From NCBI RefSeq assembly GCF_910594005.1, contig NC_057818.1:59532001-59596000 (forward strand): 64,000 nucleotides of DNA, given 5' to 3'. The notes below the pieces were generated by a model, which was given only the letters and a program-made list of their open reading frames with translations, did not search any database and was not told the DNA's origin. The stretch's first letter is position 1. Every line of letters starts with the position of its first letter. Source of the DNA: Cervus elaphus (taxonomy: Eukaryota > Chordata > Mammalia > Artiodactyla > Cervidae). The position numbers and the translations under genes were made by a program. Of the stretch, positions 44,330 to 55,670 are shown piece by piece.

Positions 44330-44640
44330 TCCTAAAAGATGGCAGCCTCGGCTTCCGTGGCGAACAGGGCGCAGACATTAGCTCCCTGGAAAAGCCGGGG
44401 GTAAAAAAAAAAAAGTGCGTGTGTGCTCCGTACAAATGCCGCAGTCCCTAGTCGGCCGCCGTAGTCCAGCTAGGGCGCAGTAGTAAACAGAATTCTCGGA
44501 AGTGAGGGTTCGAGGAGGTCGCGGTGGGATCAGGAGAAAATCAGGATAGCGTGTGGATCCTCTGCGTGGAATAGGATGAGAGGACTGAGGTGTCGTTCGC
44601 GTCCGGGTGGGGTGGAGCCATGCTGTCCATAGAGGGAGAG
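44330..44640 (+). promoter_or_regulatory. CpG-rich promoter of the ZNF613-like gene
   Basis: CpG-rich text (gtcggccgccgtag, gaggtcgcggtggg, gttcgcgtccgggt) begins with AAGATGGCAGCC (44337-44348), a YY1-like core. It lies 2.3 kb upstream of the start exon on the plus strand. About 30 bp after the YY1-like core comes 'acattagctccctggaaaa', which has a counterpart at the 61.36-kb promoter. TSS and first donor not fixed. Confidence 0.65.
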
Positions 44641-45030
44641 GAAGCCAGCGGGAGTTGGTGACGGCTCTTTATGGTTGGCGTGACGTTGGAGTCAGTTCTG
44701 AAGGATTCTGGTGTTTAGTCCAGTCGAGATCAAGGATTGAAAATCCGTAATCAGGGTTTTGTATGTCTCTGCCGTGCTTGGTGATTGAGGACTGCGTCAG
44801 GGAATGATATTTGTCAAAGTGGTGTCTGGTTTGGATTCGGGATTTAGTAGGCGGTTTAATGACAGGATCGGGGGACTCCTGGTCAGCGAACCTGGGTGTC
44901 TACTGCAGGTTTGGGGGTGAATCCAATGTTTGCGGGGTGGGGGTGGGGGGGGCGGTGGTGTCCAGGTGTGTCAGTCATTGAGAGGTTTGTGAAAGCTGAA
45001 GCTGGTGGGTGGGTGGGTGTTTCAAACGTT
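44640..45030 (+). repeat. minisatellite-like units and G-rich tracts in intron 1 of the ZNF613-like gene
   Basis: Blocks resembling the 29-bp unit of gene C begin at 44796 (GTCAGGGAATG), 44882 (GTCAGCGAACC) and about 44970 (GTCAGTCATTGAGAGG), 86 and 88 bp apart, close to three unit lengths. Between 44935 and 45020 are several G3-G8 runs (ggggtgggggtggggggggc, ggtgggtgggtgggtg) capable of G-quadruplex formation. Confidence 0.5.
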
Positions 45031-45039
45031 ACTTTCTCC

Positions 45040-46190
45040 TTCAGTTTCTCAAGTCCAAGGCTTCGTTTGTAAAATCGCCTTTGACTTCTTGTATCTTTTC
45101 CTCTCGGACCGGTAGAAATGAGAGCGTTGTTGGAGACCGAAGACTAAGCACATCTAAAGTGGTAAGGTTTCTACTAAAAATGAGGATTTTGCCTTTCCTG
45201 CTTGTTTACTGTGTGTGTGCATACACACACTTGTAAATCTTTCCTTTCAGAGTTGTTCTAACAAGAGTACAGTAACATCTCTGTTACCCCATTTCTGTTC
45301 TCCAATGGTCACATTTTTTAAAAGTTTTCATAAGTTTACTTTTTAGTCTTCATTTTTCTATGCTTGGTTTTCACAGTTTCAGTAAACTGTAGAAATACTG
45401 GTATAATTAACCTCATTATTTAATTTCCTATCATAAATATTCATAATGAATGTATCATACAATTTTTTTTTCTGTGAAAATTCTTTTTTAAAAATTCCTA
45501 ACAACATACCAAGAGACAAACCTATGCCATTAATGACTGGCGTCACTCAATATGTATATTCATTTAGATAGAATTTAAATGCTTAAGTAGTCAGCACTTT
45601 TGAGAACAGGTTATGATTCTGCATTTACACAAGAGTGTGGTTCCCTGTCCCTCATCTCCATCTTGATTTTTAACTTTTTTGCCATTGTGAATGGTGTCTT
45701 TTTACTTTGGATCTTTTTACTGACTTTTAATTTTCTATTGCATAGAAGAGCAATTATATTGAAAAGATTTGTTTTTTGCTCACCCTGCCTCATTATTACA
45801 GGCTTCCCCATCCCCCATGATTTTATTATGAAAATTTTCAAATGTATATCAAGGATTACAGAATTATACATTTGAATTCCTGTGTACCTGTCACCTAGAT
45901 TTTATCATCATGATTTTTTTGTGTTTCCTTTATTGTATGTGTATCCATGTATCACTCTTCTATTCATCATCAACCCACCTTTTTACTTTTTGGGGGGTAT
46001 ATTTCACTGTGAGTTGCAGAGACTTATGCATTTCCCTGTAAATATTTTAGTAAGCAAATAATTAGAGCTCTACTCATAGTTTTTTCCTAATAACTTTTTT
46101 ATTCAAACATCATACAGTTTATCTGCTTTAAGTGTACAATTTAGTGATTTTTATTGTAATCACATTTCTTGAACTTGTTTTTATACTTTT
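45040..46190 (+). other. intron 1 of the ZNF613-like gene
   Basis: AT-rich sequence without recognised exons. The overlapping 91- and 86-codon frames near 45600-45875 show no family. Confidence 0.35.
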
Positions 46191-46199
46191 ACTAAATGG

Positions 46200-46420
46200 G
46201 TTATTGTTGTTTTGTTGCCAAGTCATGTTTGACTCTTTTGCTGCTCCATGGACTGTATCCCACCAGGCTCCTCTGTCCATGGGGTTCTCCAGGCAGGAAT
46301 ACTGGAGCGGGTTGCTATTTCTTTCTGCAGGGGATCTTCCCAACCCAGGGATTGAACCCTTGTCTTCTGTGTCTCCTACTTGGCAGATGAATTCTTTACT
46401 ACTGAGCCACCTGAGAAGCC
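46200..46420 (-). mobile_element. Bov-tA-type SINE
   Basis: Reverse orientation: 'gttgccaagtcatgtttgac' left, 'actgagccacctgagaagcc' right. Confidence 0.85.
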
Positions 46421-46880
46421 CACTAAATGGGTATATCCACAAATAATAATCTTGATCTATACACTTGAATTTTTTCCCCTTGGTTTTCCTTTGTTTGTTT
46501 ATTTCACACTATGGACTAGTTCAGCAGGTCCACGAGCACACATAGTTTCCAGGGCAGAGCTGTCCAGGTCGTCATGTCTGTATGTTCTCTTTCTGGAAAC
46601 TGGCCTGTGATAACTCCCCTGCTGCGGGAGCTTTGTGTTGTGCTGGTTCTCCTTTCCCATCTCCCGTTTCACAGTCACCCCACTGCCACCTCACAGAAGG
46701 AAGAAGTACTATCCACACATTTACAATCTTCTATTTTATTGCTCTAGCATGTAATAGCCTCTGGGTCCCCAAATAAAGGGACAAGTGACCTTGAAATTAG
46801 GTCAGTGACAATGTCAATGAGAAACATCTGGGCCCTGAGGAAATGGACACTCACAAGTGAATTTACTTTTCACCCCACAG

Positions 46881-47101
46881 GTCCTGGCTCCCTGATACAT
46901 CAAGATACAAGATACATCAAGATACAAGGTACATCAAGTGACTAGGGGGTTTCCCTTCCTGGACGTCATCACTTGCGGGGACGTCACTGCCTTGGGACTA
47001 AGATTTCTAACCCAAAATTGAGGACAGTCCAAGAAGAGACTCAGGACACATCCTAGTCTTTGGCTAGGTCTCAATATCAGAAGAAAATGATCAAGGACCA
47101 G
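46881..47101 (+). CDS. start exon of the ZNF613-like gene
   Basis: Acceptor CACCCCACAG precedes 46881 and donor GTAACT follows 47101. The first ATG in the exon is at 47087-47089 and gives M-I-K-D-Q, ending exactly at the donor in phase 0. The next exon continues G-S-L-T-L-E-D, as in related KZFPs (for example M-I-K-S-Q in human ZNF613, recalled). The 206-nt leader has no upstream ATG and contains a 17-bp tandem repeat near 46894-46940. Confidence 0.85.
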
Positions 47102-50100
47102 GTAACTTTTTGGCTTGTCTTATTCCTTCCATCATTCTGTAATTGGGTTTTTGGGGGATTGTAAAACACAATTGAATTCAATAGAAAATAACAAATTGGA
47201 AAAGCAGGACTTGTGCAGAAATAAATTTAGATTTAAATTCAGCATCAAGGGAAAGTAGCATCAGGAATATATTGTTAGCGGGATCTACACTGAAGGACTA
47301 ATGTTGGAACAACGTGTGTGATTGGAGTATCCTATGGGTTACATCTGTTGTCAACTTATGTTTAACATTTCTTTTTTTTCTTTATAATTTTATTTATTTT
47401 TGGCTGCGCTGGGTCTTCACTGTGGTGCAGGCTTTTCTGTAGTTGCGGCGAACAAGGGCTGCTGTCTTAATCACAGTGCGAGAACTTCTCATTGCAGTGG
47501 CTTCTATTGTTGCAGAGCACAGGCTCTCAAGTACAGGTTCAGTGGTTGTGCACACAGGCTTAGTTGCTCTGAGGCATGGGGGATCTTCCCAGACCAGGGA
47601 TCAAACCCACGTCCCCTGCATTGGCAGGCGTATTCTTTACCGCTGAGCCAGCAGGGAAGCCCAGGAGTTCACAAGCCACAAGTAAATGATCCTGCAGCAT
47701 TGAAGACCCGGTGTAGCCTAATAAATAATAATAATAAAAAAAACCTCCAGTGATTACGAAGTACATCTAGCAAAAAAATAAGAATCCTCTTCACAGCCTT
47801 CTTTCCTAATTCCCTGGTATCACTTATCAAACAGGCAGGAATATGTACTTCCTGTCACTGAGTTTGTCTACCTCTGTGTCTGTGCAGATGTTTGTGGGTG
47901 GATCTTGCTCAGCCCTTAGGTCTTTGGAAAGTGTCCTTCTATGACTGTATTTACAGTTTCATAAACTGAGTTGGGGAATGTGAGATCTCTCTCAATCCTC
48001 TCTATTTATTGTTCTGGTTTATATATATAGTCCGTCATTATATGTTTGTGCTGCATTTTGAGTAATTTCTTCAGATCTTACCATTCATTTTATTATCTCT
48101 TCAATGTATCTGATATGCTGTGATCTGACTGGTAATGTAAATATAATGTACATAGGTACATAAGTATTTGTGTGTTTTTTGAAGGATGCTGTTTATTTTC
48201 TTAGTTTGCATAATGTGCTTTCCTAGTCTCTCACTGTTTGGACATGTTTTAGAAAGATGTCTTTATTCCTCCTAACATACATATTTAGTATGTAGTATCT
48301 TGTAATTACAGTGTGGCGTTTCTTCATAGTTGATTCTGGTAATGGTTACAAAGATTCATGGTGAATATAGGAATGTGTTATGTTCATCCTGGTGTCACTA
48401 GAATATACTTAGTGCCTGGCACATATGTACTTGCTTCAGAAAAAGAGTTACATATGTAGCAAATGGTTCAACTCTATATTGCAAATGTTTCTTGTTTAGC
48501 AAAAGGATTTAAAACGACTTTTTATAGGAACTTCTGATTTGTTGAATGCTGGTTGACTGTACAGTTACAGAGTATTTGGGGAGACAGGTCTGAACATGGT
48601 TAGATTTTGCTTCTGTGACAATGTAGTTTAAAAAAAAAAAATCAAAACACCTCCGTATATAGATGTAGCCTAAATGGTAAAAAGAAAGAGAGCAGAACAA
48701 CTTCCGTCACATGCCTTCCGTTACGGTAACCAGAGAAACACTCTAGCAGGACTGTGTTGTTACAGGGATCGCTGACGCTGGAGGATGTGGCCGTGGACTT
48801 CACGTGGGAAGAGTGGCAGCTCCTGGCCCCTGCTCAGAAGGCCCTCTACCGGGACGTGATGCTGGAGAACTACAGCAACCTGGTGTCCGTGGGTGAGGAT
48901 GGCTCCTCCGGGTCCCTCAGAGAGTCCCCAGTCAGTGGCCTTTCTCATTTCAGCTTCTGAAAGCTCTGCAGTGTCCATGGTGCCCTGAAGTGGTATCTGA
49001 GTCTCAGTTTCCTCTCTGGTCCCAGCCTAGAGAGTATGATGTGCCCTTTCCTGAGAGATGAGCCTTCTCTTGGCTGAGCTACACACTGCGTACTTCCTAA
49101 AATAGAACTCCAAGCTGGCAGACCACAACCCAGGTCAAGAGCCTGTCTGTCTCTCATTTCCCATGAACAGGATATCAAGCCAGCAAGCCGGCTGCTCTCT
49201 CCAGATTGGAGCGAGGAGAACCATGGCCTGTGGAAGACGAAGTCCACAGTCGACTCTGTCCAGGTGAGTGACAGCCCCAGCGCTGGGTTGGTCGCAGGAC
49301 TTAAATTCTCATCATTCACAGATGTCACAGCCATGAGCGTCTGACAACATGGAATCCAGGCTTCCACGACGCTCTGATAGAGAGCTCTTTTTCTTTTACG
49401 TGTGTCGAAGAGTGTCTCTCTTCTTGGATTTCATTCCTGTTTATTTCCTCTTGGTCTTGATTTTTTTTTTTTCTCTTAAGTTTCTTTTTAGAATTCTCAA
49501 ATCTTCCTGTCCTGCCCCCAGCACTGTATCCCTGACTGTTCCTTCTGATTTCCTTGCTATGAAATTATACCTTCCATGCCTGTCTCTGATGAGGGATGTT
49601 TAATACTTTTAAAAAAATTTTGGCCACACAGTTTTTTAGTCAGAACTTGTTTTAGGGAAGTTTTTTAGTTCCCTGACGAGGGATCAAACCTGGGGCCCCT
49701 GCACTGGAAGCATGGAGTCTTAACCACTGGACCACCAAGGAAGTCCCAAGATATTTAGCACTGTCTTCTGACAACTGCACCTTCTTGCCCCTTTGGATAA
49801 TATTTATTTCCAGTCCTAACATTCACATCATCTTTGATTGGCAGATAGGGTTTCAACATATAAATTGTGGAGGGAGGAAAGATAAACCCTTAAGGCAGTC
49901 TCTGGAACCTTCCATTTTTTCTTCATAGATCTGTGTTGGGAAAGCCTTGGTCTTCCTGTGTTTCTCCTGTGTTCTCACACCACTGCTACACTCACAGCAC
50001 TTCTGACACCAGATGTGTGTTGGGTTTTTCCCCATAATAAGCAGTTCTCTGTGACACCAGCTGTATGTTTGTGTGCTCAGTCGTGTCCGACTCTGCGACC

Positions 50101-53100
50101 CCATGTACTGTAGCCCAGCAGGCTCCTCTGTCCATAGGATTTCCCAGGCAAGAATACTGGAGTGGGTTACCATTTCCCACTCCAAGGGATCTTCCCGACC
50201 CAGCCATCTACCCTGCGTCTCTTGCATCTCCTGCATTTGTAAGTGGATTCTTTACCACTAGCACCCTCTGGGAAGCCTGACACCAGCAGAATGTTCTACA
50301 ATTTAACTCAGTTCTGACACTGTCTGCCTGGAGAAAGCATCGGATCCCACAGGTTAAGGGCTCCATCACACCAGACACCCCCCTTCAACTCCACTTCCAA
50401 ACACAAGTCGAGGTTGTGCCCTGTGCTTCTGACTCACTTGCTCTAGACCAGGTCTTCCCAAGACTCCCTCCCCGCTCAGGTTCAATTCATTTGTTAGAGC
50501 AGCTCACAAAACTCAGAGAACCATTGCACTTACTAGATCACCAGTTTGTTATGAAAGGATCTAAGTCAGGAACAGCCAGATGAAGGAGGTGCCCAGGGCA
50601 GGGTGTGGGGAAGGGGCGGGGACTTCCACGTGTCTGGGCATAATGCTCTCCCATCACCACCATGTGTTCAGCCACCCAGAAGCCCTCTAAATCCTGTAAT
50701 TTTGTTATTTTTATGGGGACTTCATCCCCCTAGGCATGATTGATCACTGACTTTGTCTCCAGCCCTTCTCCCCTCTCTGGAGAATGGAGGTGGGGGTGAG
50801 ACTGAAAATTCCAAGCATCTGATCAAGGTTTGGTCTTTCTGGTGACCAGCCCTACCCAGCATCCCCCACCCTAAAATATAGGGGAAATAGAGCTTACAAG
50901 ACCTAGAATGAGAACACAATGGCCTGATATATAGAAGGCATAACTGGGATTTGAGTAAAGATGATGGAGAGCAAAGAATGAAAGTGTGAAGTTGGAAACA
51001 TGCTAGTCTTGAGGGAACTGTCGACAGATTAGCCTGAAGCTCCTTGAAGGCCGGTTTTAGGAGGTAGTTGTACAGGAACAAGTAGAATGTGTACATGGAT
51101 AAGTAAAGTAAATGTTGGTCATATAACTTTTATTTCCAGACTAACTGTTCTGGTCTTTGTTAGTAGAGTTGACCCTGAATAACACAGGTTTGAATGGGTC
51201 CACTTATATGTGGAATTTTTTTCCATAAATACATAATGGAGTGCTACACTATCTGAGGTTGCTTAAATCCTTGACTACAGAGGGATGTCTACAAAGTTGA
51301 TCTTTATAAAGTTAAACTGGATCTTGACTTTGAGGAGGGTCTGTACCCCTAACCCCATGTCGTTCAAGGGTCAGCTGTAATTGAGGTATAGTGGTGGCAT
51401 TGTGAGCTTGGTTTATATTATCCTTGAATACGTAGTCTTACTTTTTAATTGGGTGGCAGTAGTGTGAGCTGTAGTTAAGTACATCCAGTAGTTCTGAGAC
51501 AAATGGCAGGTGAACTGTCAAGAGTCCTGAGATCAGTAGTGTGATCCTTTAGGATTCCTTAAATGATGGAAACCAGGATGAATATGTAGGCTGTTGAAAG
51601 AAAATGCTGTTAGTAGCAAGAGGTGGGCTTAGGGATTGTTACAATGAAATGGGAACAATTTGGATATTGCATGTGTACGTGTACAAAGGGTAAAAGAAAA
51701 AGATGCCAGTTCCCTAGTATGAAATTATGATATAAGATACATATATATCTTGGTCTTTGACCCTGGTTTAGAGTTCCTAAAACCCTTGTAGTTTCCTAAG
51801 TACAGGACTGCTTATTTCCTTTATCAGTGTCGGTATAGTCAATGTTGACTGCTCCTCACTGGGCTTTTTAAAACTCAAAGTCGTGAGACTTTCCTGTTGG
51901 TCCAGTGGCTGGGTCTCTGAGCTCCCAATGCAGGAGGCCTGGGTCTGATCCCTGGTCAGGGAACTAGATCCCACATGCTGCAACTTAAAAAAAAAAAGTC
52001 CTGTATGCTGCAACTAAGACACAGCGCAGCCAAATAAATAAATAAATACATATTTAAAAAAAAACCCAAAGTCTTAATGTTACAAAAACTATAAACTTTG
52101 ACCCATGCCTTCATCTACTTTCAGTCTACACTTTTTTCCAAATATCTCATCCTATCCCCTATCCTTATATAATATTAATATACAAATGTTTCCCACAGTG
52201 TTGTCTTCAGTGAGGACCTTTATCAGGATCTGTATATTCAGTTGAATTCTTCATGTCTGCTTTGAATATCCAGAACCTACCTGAATGTTGATATGCTTTG
52301 AAATGCACACTTGATTTAGCAACATTGTGAACCTCAATGATAGTCCCCATCTCATTAGAAACCACTACTCATCTATCCAGTGGCCTAAGTCAGGTAATCA
52401 GGAGTAACATTTGATTCCTTACATTTATCATAACAACCATGAATGAACCTTGTTTTTTCTCTCTCTAGATTTTTTTTTCTCTCTCTCTAGATTATACCCT
52501 AATTTTTTCCACCTGGTTCTCTATTGCTTCCTCAAACCACTTTTCACAATTTGCTCCTGCCTTCTTAATTGTTGCTTTAATATTCAGTTTTACCCTAACT
52601 GGAATTTATGCTCAGTGACAATAAGGACTTTGTTTCTACTTCTTCATCACTGGCATAATGCTTGATACATAGCCATAACTTAATAAAGATTTATGGATGT
52701 ATCAAAGTGTGCCACATCATTTGGAAACAAATAGCCCTCTATCTTTGTTCATAATAAAAGTGAAGGTGTTAGTCACTCAGTTATGTCTGACTCTTTGTGA
52801 CCCCATGGACTGCAGCCCTCCAGGCTCCTCCATCCATGGAATTCTCCAGGCAAGAACACTGGAGTGGGTTGCCACTTCTTTGTCCAGGAGATCTTCCTGA
52901 CCCAGGGATTGAACCGGGGTCTCTTGTGTTTCAGGCAGACTCTTTACTGTCTGAGCCTCATAAGAACTTGATTTTATTTTACTATCTCAGCATACTTTAT
53001 AAGTTCACAATTACAAATCAGCCAAATCTCTATTTGCTCATTTTGAATGCTCTAATTTCATTTATGCCCTATTTTACCCTTTATTATATTACTGTGTTGT

Positions 53101-55670
53101 ACCCTTTTCCAGGTAATAACAAACATATTTACTTGAAGTTTCTTTTTTTTTAAGTTAAGGTATAGTTGATTTACAGTTTTGTGTTAATTTCTGCTGTAAA
53201 GTGTTTCATTCTTTTTCATATTCTTTTCCGTTATAATTTCTCACAGTATATTGAATATACTTCCCTCTGCTATATAGGAGGACATTGTTGTTTATCCATC
53301 CTGTTTATAGTAGTTTACATCTGCTCATCCCAAACTCCCAATCCATCCCTCCCCATCCACTGCTTCCCTTTTGGCAACTACAAGTCTGTTCTCTATGTCT
53401 GTAAGTCTTTCTGTTTCATAGACAAATTCATTTGTGTCATATTTTAGATTCCACATATAAGTGATATCATATCTTTCTCTTTCTGACTTACTTCACTTAG
53501 TTTGATAATTTCTAGGTCCATCCATGTTGCTACAAATAGCATTATTTCATTCTTTTGTTATGTCTGGGTAGTATTCCTTTATGTACTACATCTTCTTTAT
53601 CCATTCATATGCTGATGGACATTTAGGTTATTCCATGTTTTGGCTATTGTGAATTCTGCTGCTGTGAACATAGGGGTGCATGTATCTTTTCAAATTATAG
53701 TTTTTTCAGATATATGCCCAAGAGTGGGATTGCTGGATTGTATGGCAGCTCTATTTTTAGTTTTTTAAAACCTCCATACTGTTTTCCAGAGTGGCTACAC
53801 CAATTTAATTTACATTCCCACCAACAATGTAGGAGGGTTCTCTTTTCTACTTGGAGTTTCTTTAAACTGAGGTCATAGTGTTGTCTGTAAAGAGCCCACC
53901 TACCCAAAGGCATTTGTTAAGCAGTTTCACTCTGTACCAAGTTCATGGGAAGGTTCATTCTTCTCTTCTTTCCTAGAAATGAGGAAAGATGACTGTCTTC
54001 TACAGGAGGACTTGCAAAATCAAAGTTGTCCAAAAAGAATGGAACGATGTCATGAACATAATGCACTTGGAAACGTTGTTTATCAGAGCAAAAGTCATTG
54101 TCCTTTAAGGCAAAATCATGATATACTTTACTTACATGGGGAAACACTGAAATCAAACTTAAGTTCAATCAGCCAGAACAGAAACTATGAAGTAAAGAAC
54201 CCCGGTAAGGCTAATGTAGATGGGAAATTCTTCCTCCATGCAAAGCATGAGGAGTTTCACAGTGAAAGTAAGCTTCCTGAATGTGGAATTCCTATGAACA
54301 CAAATTCTCAGATCATTACGTGTCTAGGAACTCAACAGATAAATAAACATCATGTTTGCACTGTATGTGGGAAAGCCTTCATCAAGAAGTCCCGCCTCAT
54401 CGATCATCAGAGAGTTCACACAGGAGAAAAACCCCACGGATGCAGTGTATGTGGGAAAGCTTTCTCTAGAAAGTCTAGACTCACTGAACACCAGAAAACC
54501 CACATAGGAGAGAAACGGTATGCATGCATTGAGTGCGACAAAGTCTTCCCTAAGAAGTCACGGCTGCTTATCCATCAAAAAACTCATACAGGTGAGAAGC
54601 CCTACGTATGTGACGATTGTGGAAAAGGCTTTGTCAAGAAGTCTCGGCTCATTAATCATCAGAGAGTTCATACAGGAGAGAAACCTCATGGGTGCAGCCT
54701 GTGTGACAAAGCATTCTCCAGGAAGTCCAGGCTCGTGGAACACCAGAGAACTCACACGGGAGAAAAACCTTATGAATGCACGGAATGTGACAAAGCCTTC
54801 CGCTGGAAATCGCAGCTCAACGCACACCAGAAAACTCACACAGGGGAGAAATCATATATATGTAGCGATTGTGGAAAGGGCTTCATTCAGAAGGGCAATC
54901 TCATTGTACATCAGCGAACTCACACTGGAGAGAAACCCTATGTATGCACTGAATGTGGGAAAGGCTTCATCCAGAAGGGCAATCTCCTGATACATCAGCG
55001 AACTCACACTGGAGAGAAACCCTATGTATGCACTGAATGTGGGAAAGGCTTCAGCCAGAAAACCTGCCTCATCTCACATCAGAGATTTCACACTGGAAAG
55101 ACTCCCTTTGTATGTACCGAATGTGGAAAATCCTGTTCACACAAGTCGGGTCTCATTAACCACCGGAGAATTCACACAGGAGAGAAACCCTACACGTGTA
55201 ATGACTGTGGGAAAGCGTTCAGGGATAAGTCATGTCTCAACAGACACCGGAGAATTCACACAGGAGAGAGACCCTATGGCTGCAATGACTGCGGGAAAGC
55301 TTTCTCCCACTTGTCATGCCTTGTGTATCACAAGGGGATGCTACATGCCAGAGAGAAACGTGGTGACTCAGTCAAGTTGGAAAATCCTTTCTCAAAGCAT
55401 CCCAGCCCTTCACGTCCAAGTGATATGGTACAGAGAAAAAACCCTGTTAGTGCGGTGACTGTGCAGATGCCTTCTGTGGCAACTCAGACTCCATCCCACA
55501 GTGATAAGTCCCTAGAAGATGAAAACATAACCCTTGTGGGACAGCCAGGGGGAAGATATGCACCCTCAGCAGATAATAGAATTTGCATAGAAGAGAAACC
55601 TAGTGAATGTGGTAGCACCCTCAGTGGTCAATTACATCATATTTTTGTCACAAAAGACACACAGGAATAA
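47087..55670 (+). CDS. gene D: ZNF613-like KRAB zinc-finger protein, intact
   Basis: Coding exons 47087-47101, 48766-48892, 49171-49263 and 53977-55670 join in phases 0, 1, 1 and give 642 codons plus TAA, close to the recalled length of human ZNF613 (617). Residues 6-48 are KRAB-A (SLTLEDVAVDFTWEEW, LENYSNLVSV), 48-78 KRAB-B (GYQASKPAALSRLERGEPW), 79-205 a spacer, about 206-541 twelve C2H2 fingers, and the rest a tail. ZNF613 is favoured by WKSQLNAHQKTHTGEKSYI, GKSCSHKSGLINH, AFRDKSCLNRH and HLSCLVYHKGMLHAREK. It should act as a nuclear DNA-binding repressor working through TRIM28/KAP1; its target cannot be read from sequence. It is the only KZFP here without a coding defect. It lies head to head with gene C. 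Confidence 0.88.
47375..47665 (-). mobile_element. long CHR-family SINE
   Basis: Begins 'tttataattttatttatttt', has the blocks 'gttgcggcgaacaagg' and 'cattgcagtggcttctattg', and ends 'gagccagcagggaagccc'. Reverse orientation, in the intron after the start exon of gene D. Confidence 0.75.
47760..48750 (+). other. intron upstream of KRAB-A in gene D
   Basis: AT-rich sequence without recognised exons or SINEs. Confidence 0.35.
48766..48892 (+). CDS. KRAB-A exon of the ZNF613-like gene
   Basis: 127 bp, acceptor GTTGTTACAG, donor GTGAGG. It encodes GSLTLEDVAVDFTWEEW, LAPAQKALYRDVM and LENYSNLVSV. All hallmark A-box residues are present. It is nearly the same as the KRAB-A exon of the ZNF649-like pseudogene. 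Confidence 0.93.
49171..49263 (+). CDS. KRAB-B exon of the ZNF613-like gene
   Basis: 93 bp, acceptor CCATGAACAG, donor GTGAGT. It encodes GYQASKPAALSRLERGEPW and a tail ending H-S-R-L-C-P-G; phase 1 at both ends. Confidence 0.92.
49610..49750 (-). mobile_element. CHR-type SINE
   Basis: Reverse orientation: 'aaattttggccacacagttt' left, 'gttccctgacgagggatcaa' core, 'gaccaccaaggaagtccc' right. Confidence 0.75.
50070..50280 (-). mobile_element. Bov-tA-type SINE
   Basis: Reverse orientation: 'gtgctcagtcgtgtccgact' left, 'agcaccctctgggaagcctg' right. Confidence 0.85.
50290..51860. mobile_element. LTR-like fragments and an inverted-repeat element in the gene D intron
   Basis: LTR-like text at 50290-50880 and 51770-51860 shares phrases with 25145-26040 and 58100-58310. 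Between them, 51170-51373 has terminal inverted repeats (TGACCCTGAA ... TTCAAGGGTCA) and so looks like a small DNA-transposon remnant. Family names are not assigned. Confidence 0.45.
51885..52060 (+). mobile_element. CHR-type SINE
   Basis: Plus orientation: 'gagactttcctgttggtcca' head, 'ggtctgatccctggtcaggg' core, AAATA-rich tail at 52032-52062. Confidence 0.75.
52755..52965 (-). mobile_element. Bov-tA-type SINE
   Basis: Reverse orientation: 'gtgttagtcactcagttatg' left, 'ctttactgtctgagcctcat' right. Confidence 0.85.
53145..53850 (-). mobile_element. L1 3' fragment close to the finger exon of gene D
   Basis: Minus-strand text encodes TLLHCWWECKLNW and KIELPYNPAIPLLGIYLK, the L1 ORF2 C terminus, in broken frames, followed by 3' UTR to about 53145. 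The insertion ends about 120 bp upstream of the splice acceptor at 53976. Confidence 0.8.
53977..55670 (+). CDS. finger exon of the ZNF613-like gene
   Basis: Acceptor CTTTCCTAG ends at 53976; the exon opens with the last two bases of a Glu codon and then ATG at 53979. Twelve fingers span about 54357-55365. The first eleven have C-x2-C-x12-H-x3-H form; the twelfth has H-x4-H (HKGMLH). Finger 10 has Ser-Cys in place of the usual Ala-Phe before the helix (GKSCSHKSGL). Fingers 7 and 8 are nearly identical 84-bp units. The tail ends C-G-S-T-L-S-G-Q-L-H-H, a remnant finger, and TAA at 55668-55670. Confidence 0.93.

Noticed and set aside
49349..49603. 84-codon frame just after the KRAB-B exon of gene D
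   Set aside because: Hydrophobic, low-complexity frame in an intron with no homology; it overlaps poly-T text near a SINE.
54520..55458. Additional plus-strand frames of 144-156 codons inside the gene D finger exon
   Set aside because: They are out-of-frame readings of the C2H2 repeats; the 28-codon repetition keeps other frames open by chance.
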